In this document: positions 43,109 to 51,430 of the stretch, piece by piece
Layout of the letters: each line of letters opens with the position of its first letter
How positions within the stretch are numbered: the stretch's first letter is position 1
From: Lacticaseibacillus pabuli
Lineage (GTDB): Bacteria; Bacillota; Bacilli; Lactobacillales; Lactobacillaceae
Assembly: GCF_028736235.1 (NCBI RefSeq)
Contig: NZ_CP117884.1
Coordinates: 1,426,001-1,490,000, forward strand
Direction: 5' to 3'
DNA: 64,000 nucleotides
Translations under genes and position numbers: made by a program
Notes under the pieces: model-generated
What the model was told of the DNA's origin: nothing
Seen by the model: the letters and a program-made list of their open reading frames with translations, nothing else
Database searches by the model: none

Positions 43109-43240
43109 ATGAAAAAGCATATGGCATTGATTCTCACCCTTGGTACAGCCCTCGCCGGTTTCGCATTTTTAGCTAACCGTCTGGACCTTTTCCACGATGA
43201 AGAAGAAGATTACGTGAAGTACGACACAAGCAATCGCTAA
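43109..43240 (+). CDS. 43-aa membrane peptide upstream of oleate hydratase
   Basis: Short ORF beginning MKKHMALILTLGTALAGFAF, with one hydrophobic segment (about 5-22) and an acidic tail with DEEEDY. AAGGAGG lies 8 nt before the ATG, a very strong ribosome binding site. It stops 17 nt before the oleate hydratase ATG, so the two are almost surely co-transcribed. It is too short for routine gene calling. The N-terminus could be a membrane anchor or a short signal sequence. No family recognised. Confidence 0.7.
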   Translation: MKKHMALILTLGTALAGFAFLANRLDLFHDEEEDYVKYDTSNR

Positions 43241-43257
43241 GGTGAGGAGGACGTAAC

Positions 43258-44952
43258 ATGAGAAAGAACAAAGCAATTATGATTGGTGCCGGCCTGTCCA
43301 ACATGGCCGCTGCGGTTTACCTGATTCAAGAGGGCAAGTGGGACGGTTCCCAGATTACCTTCTACTCCATCGATGATCACGGCAGCAATGATGGTTCTAC
43401 CGGCCGTGAACAAGCGGATGAATACTGGATGAAGAATCACCCTGTTGAGAACACAAAGGGCTACTTGGCTCGTGGTGGCCGAATGCTTAACTACCGGACC
43501 TACGTTGACCTGATGGACCTGCTCGACCGGGTTCCTTCCGTTACCGAACCAGGCCTGACCGCTGCGCAAGACACCCGCGAATTTGATGCCGCGCACCCAA
43601 CCTTTGACAAGGCTCGCCTGCTCGAAGGTGGCAAGGGCATTCTGAACGCCGGCAAGCTGGGCTTTGACAACAAAGACCGGATGCTACTGACAAAGCTCAT
43701 TCTGATGCCTGACGAAGAAGAAGAGAAGCTCGACAATGTTTCCATCGCCGACTACTTCAAGGACGACCCACACATGTTCCAGACCAACTTCTGGTACATG
43801 TGGGAAACGACCTTCGCCTTCCGCACCAAGAGCTCTGCACAGGAACTGCGGCGTTACATGCACATGATGCTTTACGAATTCACACAGATTGAACACTTGG
43901 TCGGCGTTAACCGGACCCGTTACAACCAGTACGAATCCATCATGCTGCCACTGATCAACTACTTGAAGGAACAAGGCGTCAAGATTGTTCTCAACCGTCG
44001 TGTCACCGACTGGGATTTCAAGGACAGCGAGCTTACCGATGAGATTACTGTAACCGGCCTGCACATGACCAACGTGGACACTGGCGAAGAAGAGCACGTC
44101 GATGTTGATGACGACACAGCCGTCATCTTCACCAACGGCTCCATCACCGACTCCTCCACGCAGGGCGACTGGACACACGCCGCACCTGAAAACATGGACT
44201 ACGGTGCCGCTGCTGGTCTGTGGAAGAAGGCCGCTGAGCACTTCTACAACGTCGGCAATCCAGACAAGTTCTTCGCCGACCGTGACGCCAGTGAATGGCT
44301 GAGTTTCACCCTCACCACGAAGAACCACCTGTTGCTTAATGAAATCACTCGGATTACCACACAGGTTCCTGGTAATGCGCTGAACAGCTTCCTGTCCACG
44401 ACACCAATCACGCCACTCGGTCAGAAGGATGTCAACATGTCCATCGTTGTGCACCACCAGCCTCACTTCACCACCCAGAAGCCTAACGAAGCCGTCATTT
44501 GGGGTTACTTCCTCTACCCACGGCGTCGCGGTGAATTCGTGCAGAAACCATACATCGAGATGAATGGTGAAGAGATGCTCGAAGAACTTCTTGGCCAGCT
44601 GAGCAAGGTTGACCCTGGCCCAGTGAACATCATGGACAAGAAGGATGAAATCATGGACTCCGTGATTAACAACATCCCTGTTTACATGCCATACGCCTCC
44701 GCACTGTTCAACAACCGCGCCAAGACCGACCGTCCTGAAGTCATTCCAGACCACTCAACCAACCTCGCCTTCACCGGTGAGTTCGTTGAGCAGCCATTCC
44801 AGATGATCTTCACCGAACAGTCCGCAACCCGTTCCGGCGAGATTGCGGCTTACCACTTCGCTGGTGTGCCAATGACACGTCTGGTTGAGACCCCTCGTTA
44901 CGATAAGGACATCCCAACGCTGATGCGGGCAACCAAGAAGATGTTCGAATAA
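43258..44952 (+). CDS. ohyA: Oleate hydratase (myosin-cross-reactive antigen family)
   Basis: 564 residues. FAD enzyme that adds water to cis-9 double bonds of oleic and linoleic acid, giving 10-hydroxy fatty acids; a fatty-acid detoxification step in lactobacilli. N-terminal dinucleotide site MIGAGLSNMAAAVYLI, the STGREQADEYWMKNHPVENT segment, the FTNGSITDSSTQGDW loop, and full family length. GAGGAGG precedes the ATG. Preceded by the 43-aa peptide and a TetR-type gene; followed by a strong terminator. Confidence 0.96.
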   Translation: MRKNKAIMIGAGLSNMAAAVYLIQEGKWDGSQITFYSIDDHGSNDGSTGREQADEYWMKNHPVENTKGYLARGGRMLNYRTYVDLMDLLDRVPSVTEPGLTAAQDTREFDAAHPTFDKARLLEGGKGILNAGKLGFDNKDRMLLTKLILMPDEEEEKLDNVSIADYFKDDPHMFQTNFWYMWETTFAFRTKSSAQELRRYMHMMLYEFTQIEHLVGVNRTRYNQYESIMLPLINYLKEQGVKIVLNRRVTDWDFKDSELTDEITVTGLHMTNVDTGEEEHVDVDDDTAVIFTNGSITDSSTQGDWTHAAPENMDYGAAAGLWKKAAEHFYNVGNPDKFFADRDASEWLSFTLTTKNHLLLNEITRITTQVPGNALNSFLSTTPITPLGQKDVNMSIVVHHQPHFTTQKPNEAVIWGYFLYPRRRGEFVQKPYIEMNGEEMLEELLGQLSKVDPGPVNIMDKKDEIMDSVINNIPVYMPYASALFNNRAKTDRPEVIPDHSTNLAFTGEFVEQPFQMIFTEQSATRSGEIAAYHFAGVPMTRLVETPRYDKDIPTLMRATKKMFE

Positions 44953-44972
44953 TTGAATCCGGCAACCGTTTG

Positions 44973-45004
44973 GCAGGTCTCCCATTTGGGGGACCTGCTT
45001 TTTG
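44973..45004 (+). terminator. Terminator of oleate hydratase gene
   Basis: 11-bp stem GCAGGTCTCCC / GGGGGACCTGC with a 4-nt loop, then TTTTTG. Confidence 0.88.
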
Positions 45005-45016
45005 CTACCTAGATGG

Positions 45017-45140
45017 TAACGGGGGCTGGTGCTGGGGCGTGGGCGGCTCCGCGGGAGTTCGGCTGGAACGTGCTCGGCCGCTCACACCTCGGCAGTGCTC
45101 GCAAGCGAGCACTACAGACGCTGCCGCTAATTAGATTGTG
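45017..45140. repeat. Possible degenerate cloverleaf element E3
   Basis: GC-rich stretch with a perfect hairpin AGTGCTCGC/GCGAGCACT near 45092-45111 and small GTTC/GAAC and CTCCGCGGGAG hairpins. It holds GACGCTGCCGCTAA, which resembles the joined GACGCTTC and CTCGCTAA motifs of E1 and E2. No matching right end was found. Short ORFs across it are not credible. Confidence 0.35.
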
Positions 45141-45210
45141 AAGAAGCTGATTACACAATTGCAGACGGAACTGGCCAATCGGGATAGCAGTACAAGTCCG
45201 CAATGATACA

Positions 45211-45262
45211 AAAATACGCCGTCACAAATTTGAATGATTTCAAATTTGTGACGGCGTATTTT
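45211..45262. terminator. Long perfect palindromic terminator
   Basis: Two 23-24 bp arms (45211-45233 and 45239-45262) that are perfectly complementary with a 5-nt loop and T-rich flanks on both strands. It follows the minus-strand membrane protein gene and faces the oleate hydratase unit. Confidence 0.88.
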
Positions 45263-45263
45263 G

Positions 45264-45641
45264 CTAGGCCTTTACAACGTGTTGCCGCAGTTGCGTGTTG
45301 AATTGGTCGATTAGCCGATTGACCAGCGTTGCATCGGGATAGAATCGATGCACATTCGGCCTGGTATTTGCCCAGTCCTGTTCTGAGTACTTGGGTGCCA
45401 GCTCGTTTAACTTGGCCGGACCATACCCAAGTTGATTGGCTAGTTGCCACATTTTGGCTACTTGTGCCTGACTTTGGCGCGTTTGATAGATATCTACCGC
45501 AAATATTAGGAGTAAAAGACCACCATTGGCCAAGAAATTCGTCGTGCTGTCGGTAATGACCCACTTTGTAACCGGAACAACGACGAAAACATCTAGACAT
45601 ACAATCAGTAACTCGAGACTTATCTTTTGGTTTCTACTCAA
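45264..45641 (-). CDS. Small membrane protein of unknown function
   Basis: 125 residues. Two N-terminal membrane helices (LELLIVCLDVFVVVPVTKWV and FLANGGLLLLIFAVDIY), then a charged soluble tail (RPNVHRFYPDATLVNRL). TTG start at 45641 with GGAGG 8 nt upstream. An extended -10 TGTTATAAT lies about 80 bp upstream (45724-45732). No family recognised. Confidence 0.72.
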   Translation of the reverse strand: MSRNQKISLELLIVCLDVFVVVPVTKWVITDSTTNFLANGGLLLLIFAVDIYQTRQSQAQVAKMWQLANQLGYGPAKLNELAPKYSEQDWANTRPNVHRFYPDATLVNRLIDQFNTQLRQHVVKA

Positions 45642-45746
45642 ATTTAGTCCTCCAAAATGTTACCAACTTACTCACCGCAATAACAGGCAACCCAACCCGC
45701 GTGCATTTGATTACAATAATCGTATTATAACACATTGATGGCAAAT

Positions 45747-46358
45747 CTACGCGCGCTTATGCTTCCGTCGCCACACCACAATCAGTGCCACGAAAGCAAT
45801 CACCAACACAATCAAACTCACATAGGCATAACGGTCAATAATGCCTGCCACGTGTGGCCACGCGTGACCGGCGGCTCTGCCGAGATAGATCAACACGATA
45901 TTCCAAATCAACGTCCCCGCCGCTGACAACGCTGTGAACTTGCCCACATTCATGCGGCTCATCCCCGCTGGAATCGAAATTAGACTCCGCACAATCGGCA
46001 CGAAGCGGCAAATGAAAACCGCGATACTCCCCCGCCGGTTGAACCACGCCTCCGTCTTCGCCAGGTCATCTGGCTTAAACCGCAGCACACGGCCAACCCA
46101 GCCGTTGAGCAGCCGCGCCATGCGCTCTGGCGTCAGGAGCCGGCCAACCCAGTACAGAATGAGCGCCCCCAGCACCGAGCCCAACGTCGCGGCGATGATT
46201 GCGCCAATTGGATTCATAGTCGTGTGCTTAGTCGCAAAGCCCGCAAAACTGAGGACAATTTCGGATGGAATCGGTGGAAATACATTTTCAAGCGTGATGA
46301 GCAGGAACACGGCCAAGTAGCCGTATCGCTCAATGGTGTTGATGATAATGTCTTGCAT
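45747..46358 (-). CDS. DedA family membrane protein
   Basis: 203 residues, polytopic. Family signatures: ENVFPPIPSEIVLSFAGF near the N-terminus and CRFVPIVRSLISIPAGMSRM in the middle. DedA proteins act in membrane lipid recycling (undecaprenyl phosphate or phospholipid translocation) and envelope stability; the exact lipid is unknown here. AAGGAGA precedes the ATG. Confidence 0.9.
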   Translation of the reverse strand: MQDIIINTIERYGYLAVFLLITLENVFPPIPSEIVLSFAGFATKHTTMNPIGAIIAATLGSVLGALILYWVGRLLTPERMARLLNGWVGRVLRFKPDDLAKTEAWFNRRGSIAVFICRFVPIVRSLISIPAGMSRMNVGKFTALSAAGTLIWNIVLIYLGRAAGHAWPHVAGIIDRYAYVSLIVLVIAFVALIVVWRRKHKRA

Positions 46359-46374
46359 CGTTTCTCCTTACACA

Positions 46375-46405
46375 AATGGCGGCCGGATTGGCGGTCGCCA
46401 TTGTT
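46375..46405 (-). terminator. Weak terminator between DUF1831 gene and dedA-type gene
   Basis: Stem AATGGCGACCG / CCGGCCGCCATT followed by a short TTTG. Partial termination is likely. Confidence 0.5.
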
Positions 46406-46425
46406 TGAGTAATTGCTTGCAGGTC

Positions 46426-46767
46426 TTAATTTTGTTCGATAACCTGCCGCTCGATTAAGTTATCGAGAACATAGTTGTATTGCACAACGTTTTCAGCTGT
46501 CTGATCCGTCTTGAAGATATCCACGGCCCGCAAGCCATTGGATGTCGTCACGGCGATGGACAACTTCTTGAGGTCCTTATCAACCTGAATGCGTAACTTC
46601 AACGCACTGTTGTAGGGACTGTTTGGGTCCAGTGCACGTTCGAGCTGGAAGTTTCCGTTCTTCGTTTTCACAAAGCCCGTGTCCATGAGCGTGTACCGTT
46701 TGATCTGAGGGCTCACCTTGTAACTGTGTGGTGCGCCGACTGCCTGGGCAGTTTCTGCTAAAGCCAT
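46426..46767 (-). CDS. DUF1831 family protein
   Basis: 113 residues (MALAETAQAVGAPHSYKVSP and onward). Recognised as the lactobacillus DUF1831 family, typically found next to a cysteine desulfurase, as here. Possibly linked to sulfur transfer; function unproven. ATG at 46767 with GAGGAG upstream; a longer in-frame start overlaps that site. Confidence 0.85.
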   Translation of the reverse strand: MALAETAQAVGAPHSYKVSPQIKRYTLMDTGFVKTKNGNFQLERALDPNSPYNSALKLRIQVDKDLKKLSIAVTTSNGLRAVDIFKTDQTAENVVQYNYVLDNLIERQVIEQN

Positions 46768-46842
46768 AATCCCACTCCTCACTTACTGATAGATTAATAG
46801 TATCACATCAGACGGAAAGCGTCGTCATGTCTTACTTAATTA

Positions 46843-48006
46843 TTAAGCATTCACTGCGCGTGCGAGCAATCGCTTGGCAATCTTGATCAAAGCCGCCGCA
46901 AACGCGTCCACCTGATCCTGCGTGGTGTAGCTACCAAACGAAATCCGGATGGACTCCGCCAAACGCGGAGAATCAGCGCCATACATTGCGGTCAGAACGT
47001 GGGATGGTTCCAGGCTGCCGGCGGTACATGCTGACCCACCCGAGATGGCAAAACCTGCCAAGTCAAGGTTCGTCTGCAAGGCGTAAGTCGATACACCGGG
47101 CAGGTCGATGTTCAGGACATGCTGCAACCGTTCGTGCTCAAGGTTCCCATTGATGTGGTAAGTGACACCTGCATCATCCAAGGCACCTGTAATTCGCTTG
47201 GCGAAACCAGCGTACCGTTCCTGCAAGGCCTGCTTGGCTGCGATATCAATTCGAGCAACCGCAGTTCCAAAGCCCGCGATACCAGGAATGTTTTCGGTAC
47301 CGGCACGCCGCTTGGTCTCCTGCTCACCGCCGCGCAGGAAGGGTTCAAAATGAACGTCCTCGTCGCGGTAAAGCAGCCCGACACCCTTGGGTCCGTTTAG
47401 CTTGTGGGCGGAAGCAGATAACATGTCGATGCCCAGTGCTTCAGGGTTAATGTCAATCAGCCCAAAAGCCTGCGTCGCATCCACGTGGAAATATGCTTGG
47501 TGGTCGCGCAAACGCTCGCCAATTTCCTGAATCGGCATCACGCTGCCGACCTCATTATTCCCGTACATAATCGAAACCAGGATGGTCTCGTCGTCCAGCG
47601 CCGCATCAAAGTCAGCGAGGCTAATCTCCCCGTTTTCATCAACGGGCAGGTAAGTCACCTGAAAACCCTGCTTCTCGAGCGCACGCATCGGATTCAGCAC
47701 GGACAGATGTTCAATTGCCGTGGTGATGATGTGCTTGCCTTCGCCGCTGCGAGCAGCCGCTGTCTGCATGATGGCCGTGTTGTTACTTTCAGTCGCGCCA
47801 CCCGTGAAGACAATCGTGGCTGGTTTGACGTGCAACGCCGTGGCGATTTGCTGCCGTGCGTTGTCCAACACGGTGTGGGCGGTCCGGCCAAAGAAATGGG
47901 TCGAGCTGGCGTTACCAAAATCGTTCTGCATTTGGTCCGTCATCGTCTTGATAACCTCTGGGGCCATCGGGGTCGTTGCGGCGTTGTCCAAATAAATGTG
48001 CTCCAA
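46843..48006 (-). CDS. Cysteine desulfurase (NifS/IscS-type)
   Basis: 387 residues. PLP enzyme that takes sulfur from cysteine for tRNA thiolation or Fe-S assembly. MEHIYLDNAATTPMAPEV, the PLP lysine in SASAHKLNGPKGVG, the histidine in TAIEHLSVL, and the catalytic cysteine in SGGSACTAGSLEPSHV. TTG start at 48006 with GGAAG 8 nt upstream. Sits between mtnN and the DUF1831 gene. In many lactobacilli mnmA is the next gene; here it is 5 kb away. Confidence 0.94.
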   Translation of the reverse strand: MEHIYLDNAATTPMAPEVIKTMTDQMQNDFGNASSTHFFGRTAHTVLDNARQQIATALHVKPATIVFTGGATESNNTAIMQTAAARSGEGKHIITTAIEHLSVLNPMRALEKQGFQVTYLPVDENGEISLADFDAALDDETILVSIMYGNNEVGSVMPIQEIGERLRDHQAYFHVDATQAFGLIDINPEALGIDMLSASAHKLNGPKGVGLLYRDEDVHFEPFLRGGEQETKRRAGTENIPGIAGFGTAVARIDIAAKQALQERYAGFAKRITGALDDAGVTYHINGNLEHERLQHVLNIDLPGVSTYALQTNLDLAGFAISGGSACTAGSLEPSHVLTAMYGADSPRLAESIRISFGSYTTQDQVDAFAAALIKIAKRLLARAVNA

Positions 48007-48024
48007 GTGTCTTGCTTCCTTTCT

Positions 48025-48720
48025 TTAGGCAGCAATCTCCTTGAGAAATTCAAGGAACATTGCCGCACTGCGCTTGCCGGCGTCGATGATAAAGTCATCG
48101 AAGCTGACACTAGCATTCTCATCACCAACATCACTCATGGCGCGAATGACAACAAATGGCATGCCAAATTGGGTACATACTTGCCCAATAGCGGCGCCTT
48201 CCATTTCACTAGCAAGGGCGTCTGGGTAAATCTGCTTAATCTTGGCAATTTGGTCAGCACTGGCAACGAACTGGTCACCGGTGGCAATCAAGCCCACGTG
48301 AGTTGTGAGGTCTGTCTTTTCTGCAGCTTGCTTGATGAGTTGAACGTACTTTTCGTCAGCCTTGAAAATCTGCGGACGCTGAGGGAGTTGGCCTGGCAGG
48401 TAACCAAATGCCGTCGAGTCAACATCGTGGTAAGCGACGCCGGAACTGATAACCACATCGCCAACCTTCAGGCCATCACCGATACCACCGGCGCTACCCG
48501 TGTTGATCACGAGGTCTGGGTGGTAGGTATCGATCAGCAGAGCCGTGTTCATCCCCGCCTGCACTTTACCAATGCCACATTCAACCAGTGAAACTTCCTG
48601 GCCGTTAATCGTGCCATCGTAGAACTTTTGGCCCGCAATCGTCACGGATTTTTGATTATCCAGGACCGCAAGCAGTTCACGGATTTCTTCTTCCATTGCA
48701 CACACAACGCCGATTTTCAT
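48025..48720 (-). CDS. mtnN: 5'-methylthioadenosine/S-adenosylhomocysteine nucleosidase
   Basis: 231 residues, full length. Hydrolyses MTA and SAH to adenine and the thio-sugar, feeding methyl-cycle detoxification and the LuxS route. MKIGVVCAMEEEIRELL, NTGSAGGIG, the substrate glutamates in ASEMEGAAIGQ, and RAMSDVGDENA with the catalytic aspartate. GGAGGA precedes the ATG. Confidence 0.97.
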   Translation of the reverse strand: MKIGVVCAMEEEIRELLAVLDNQKSVTIAGQKFYDGTINGQEVSLVECGIGKVQAGMNTALLIDTYHPDLVINTGSAGGIGDGLKVGDVVISSGVAYHDVDSTAFGYLPGQLPQRPQIFKADEKYVQLIKQAAEKTDLTTHVGLIATGDQFVASADQIAKIKQIYPDALASEMEGAAIGQVCTQFGMPFVVIRAMSDVGDENASVSFDDFIIDAGKRSAAMFLEFLKEIAA

Positions 48721-48747
48721 TAACTAAATCCTCCTAAAATATACTGG

Positions 48748-49008
48748 TTACAGGAACCACAACACGAACATGACGATGACAATCAGCACAATAGTAATGC
48801 CAATCGCCCAATTCAACTTCTGCTTCAGCCCGGTCACCTTGCGATAATCTGTTTCGTCAAAACGTTGAATCTTTTCCGGATGCTTGGTCTCCTCGCTGCG
48901 CGCGTATTCACGCTCAACGGCAACGCGTTTTTCGTCACGTTGCTTGGCATCCTTTTCCTGATTGGCACGCTGTTCCCGTGCTTCTTTTCTGGTCATCGGT
49001 TCTGCCAT
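48748..49008 (-). CDS. Small C-terminally anchored membrane protein
   Basis: 86 residues. A highly charged N-terminal part (TRKEAREQRANQEKDAKQRD) is followed by one membrane helix at the very C-terminus (WAIGITIVLIVIVMFVLWFL), a tail-anchored layout. GAGGTGA precedes the ATG. First gene of the mtnN-desulfurase-DUF1831 unit. No function assigned. Confidence 0.75.
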   Translation of the reverse strand: MAEPMTRKEAREQRANQEKDAKQRDEKRVAVEREYARSEETKHPEKIQRFDETDYRKVTGLKQKLNWAIGITIVLIVIVMFVLWFL

Positions 49009-49042
49009 GTTGCTTCACCTCACTTATCTAAAGTCACTAAAC

Positions 49043-49071
49043 ATTGTACCGGTTCCCGGCTCATCTGGCAA
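49043..49071 (-). promoter_or_regulatory. Promoter of the mtnN-desulfurase operon
   Basis: TTGCCA-17 bp-TACAAT, about 35 bp upstream of the first start codon. Divergent from an extended -10 (TGCTAAACT at 49132-49140) that may serve xpaC. Confidence 0.7.
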
Positions 49072-49232
49072 AAGGATTCCATATTTTCCCACAATCTCAT
49101 ACCTTGGCCTGATACCGCGCTCATGCGCCTATGCTAAACTAAATCCAGATAGTTCATAGAGGCGGCTATGCAGAGCGCCAGCAACGCAATCACGTTGCAC
49201 GTTCCCCGCACATTTTTCAGGAGGCCTTGGCC

Positions 49233-50150
49233 ATGAGTAAACAAGCTAAAAAATTCAATCCAAATATTAAATGGTGGAAAATTATTATGTGGGCGTTTAT
49301 GGGCTTCACGTTCACCATTTCCGGAACGGGTAACTTTATCATCTCCGAAATCGGTGGCCTGATTGCCGGTGTCATCCGCTTTGGCGGCGAATGGGAACGC
49401 ACCCAGCACCGCGAGCGCCACGGCGAAGCGCCACGCAAGTATCATGAATGGCAAACCGTCATGCTCGCCTTTATTGGGATGAGTCTGGCATTAGCCTCAC
49501 TTGGGGCACTGGGCGTCAACATCGGTGATGGCACAGCCGGTGTGACCATCATTGGCTTAGCAGTACCCCTCATTGCCGGCGTGTTCGCACTGCTCAACTA
49601 CTTGTGGCAGATGCGGCCCGCAACTGAAGAAGTCCCTGACATTAACAAGCCGATGAGCAAGCGTCTGGAAAAGCACTACCAGGAAAGTGGCCTGTCCGAA
49701 AGCGACGTCAACGTGTTCCGCGAAACGATGGCCAGTGCCAGCAAGTCCATTCATCAGCTGGAAAACAACGTGCAAGGTGCGCCTGAGCTCCAGGACATCC
49801 TTGCCGAGAGCGATACCATGAACGTCATTCACGGCTACTTCCGCGCAATTGTGGACCAGCCGCAACGAATGAACGAAGCTTCCCCCTTCCTATATGAGCA
49901 ACTGCCAAACCTGGCGGACCTCACCCGCCGCTACGCCATCATTCAACGGCACCAGGTTAAGACCGAAGATACGTACTTGGTTCTGAGCCAAGCAAAAGAT
50001 ACGCTTGAGAAGCTGTGTAAAAAGATTCAAAATGAGTATACAGACTTCGTTAAGCGTGATCTCGAAGACCTGGATACCACCGTTGAGCTAACCAAGCGCC
50101 AGCTCGACAGTGAGACCAAAGAGCCAAGTGAAAAGGATGAAACCAAATGA
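49233..50150 (+). CDS. XpaC-like protein (5-bromo-4-chloroindolyl phosphate hydrolysis family)
   Basis: 305 residues. Three to four membrane helices in the N-terminal third, then a charged helical domain. Pairing with a telA-type gene is the standard XpaC-TelA arrangement. The family name comes from an old screen and does not prove a phosphatase. ATG at 49233 with CAGGAGG 8 nt upstream; the in-frame TTG two codons earlier overlaps the site. Overlaps telA by 4 nt. Confidence 0.85.
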   Translation: MSKQAKKFNPNIKWWKIIMWAFMGFTFTISGTGNFIISEIGGLIAGVIRFGGEWERTQHRERHGEAPRKYHEWQTVMLAFIGMSLALASLGALGVNIGDGTAGVTIIGLAVPLIAGVFALLNYLWQMRPATEEVPDINKPMSKRLEKHYQESGLSESDVNVFRETMASASKSIHQLENNVQGAPELQDILAESDTMNVIHGYFRAIVDQPQRMNEASPFLYEQLPNLADLTRRYAIIQRHQVKTEDTYLVLSQAKDTLEKLCKKIQNEYTDFVKRDLEDLDTTVELTKRQLDSETKEPSEKDETK

Positions 50151-51370
50151 GCGAATCAAACGAGAATAAGGACCCACAAACAGATTTAACCGCGGACCTG
50201 CTGTCTGACCCCTTTGCGCAAATGAACGCAGCACCCGTCGCAAAGGCCGCCGATGCCCCCGCAACGACAGGCACCGAAGATTTGCAGAAGATGAGTGCCG
50301 CAGATCAAGAGGCCGCCAAGAGTTTGGCAGACAAGATTGACCCGCTCGACCAGACCGCCGTACTGAACTACGGCGCTAACGCCCAGCAGAAGCTCTCAGC
50401 TTTCTCGCAGAACATGTTGAACAAGGTTTCCAGCCAAGACACTGGTGCAGTCGGGGACGCCCTGACGAGCCTCATGACGCGTCTGAACGAAACGAACCCT
50501 GACGAGTTGCGGCCTGAAAACAGCAACCTGATTTCCCGCATGTTCGGTAAGGTTAAGCGCAGCATCTTTGAAATCACAGCGAAGTACCAGAAAATCGGTG
50601 CTCAGATTGACACGATTGCCGTCCACTTGGATAAGGAAAAGAACGGATTGATTTCCGACAACAAGATGCTCGACGATTTGTACGACCAGAACAAGGCCTA
50701 CTTTAACGCCCTGAACGTGTACATTGCGGCGGCCAAGCTCAAGCAGGAAGAACTGAATACCAAGACCATTCCGGATGCCCGGGCCAAAGCGGATGCGAGT
50801 GGTGACCAGATGGACGTCCAGACCGTCAATGATCTCACGCAGTTTGCGACCCGCCTCGACAAGCGCACTTATGACCTCCAGCTGGCGCGCCAGATTACCC
50901 TGCAGCAGGCCCCTCAGATTCGTTTGATTCAAAATACGAACCAGGCCCTCGCCGAGAAGATCCAGGCCTCCGTCAACACGGCCATCCCATTGTGGAAGAA
51001 CCAGGTGGCCATCGCGCTCACCCTACTTCGCCAAAAGGAAGCCGTTACCGCGCAGCGTGAGGTCTCTGAAACCACCAACGACCTGCTCAAGAAGAACAGT
51101 TCAATGTTGAAGATTTCCAGCATTGAAACCGCTAAGGAAAACGAGCGTGGTGTGGTTGATATCGAGACCCTGTCGCAGACGCAAAACGACCTGATTGACA
51201 CATTGAAGGAAACCCTCGAGATTCAGCAGGACGGTCGCACCAAGCGCCGCGAAGCCGAAAAGGAACTGTCTGGCATGGAAGACGAGCTCAAGAACAAGTT
51301 GCTCGAGTACACCAGCGGCGACATGAACGGCACCGATGCGCAGCCGAAGCCGCGCAAGGAAACCCACTAA
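50147..51370 (+). CDS. telA: TelA/YaaN family toxic-anion-resistance-like protein
   Basis: 407 residues. Helical, soluble TelA family ([40 protein letters not shown]). Relatives are linked to tellurite and cell-envelope stress resistance. Starts on an ATGA overlap with the XpaC-like gene, so both are co-translated. A strong terminator follows. Confidence 0.9.
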   Translation: MSESNENKDPQTDLTADLLSDPFAQMNAAPVAKAADAPATTGTEDLQKMSAADQEAAKSLADKIDPLDQTAVLNYGANAQQKLSAFSQNMLNKVSSQDTGAVGDALTSLMTRLNETNPDELRPENSNLISRMFGKVKRSIFEITAKYQKIGAQIDTIAVHLDKEKNGLISDNKMLDDLYDQNKAYFNALNVYIAAAKLKQEELNTKTIPDARAKADASGDQMDVQTVNDLTQFATRLDKRTYDLQLARQITLQQAPQIRLIQNTNQALAEKIQASVNTAIPLWKNQVAIALTLLRQKEAVTAQREVSETTNDLLKKNSSMLKISSIETAKENERGVVDIETLSQTQNDLIDTLKETLEIQQDGRTKRREAEKELSGMEDELKNKLLEYTSGDMNGTDAQPKPRKETH

Positions 51371-51376
51371 CTCAAT

Positions 51377-51420
51377 AAATAAGCGTAATCAGCAATGCAC
51401 AGCTGATTACGCTTATTTTT
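51377..51420. terminator. Bidirectional terminator between telA and the MFS gene
   Basis: 15-bp stem ATAAGCGTAATCAGC / GCTGATTACGCTTAT with a T5 tail on the plus strand and a T-rich tract on the minus strand. Confidence 0.9.
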
Positions 51421-51430
51421 ATGGCTTTTG

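Noticed and set aside
45009..45203. 64-aa ORF after the oleate hydratase terminator
   Set aside because: It runs across GC-rich hairpins, has no ribosome binding site and resembles no family.
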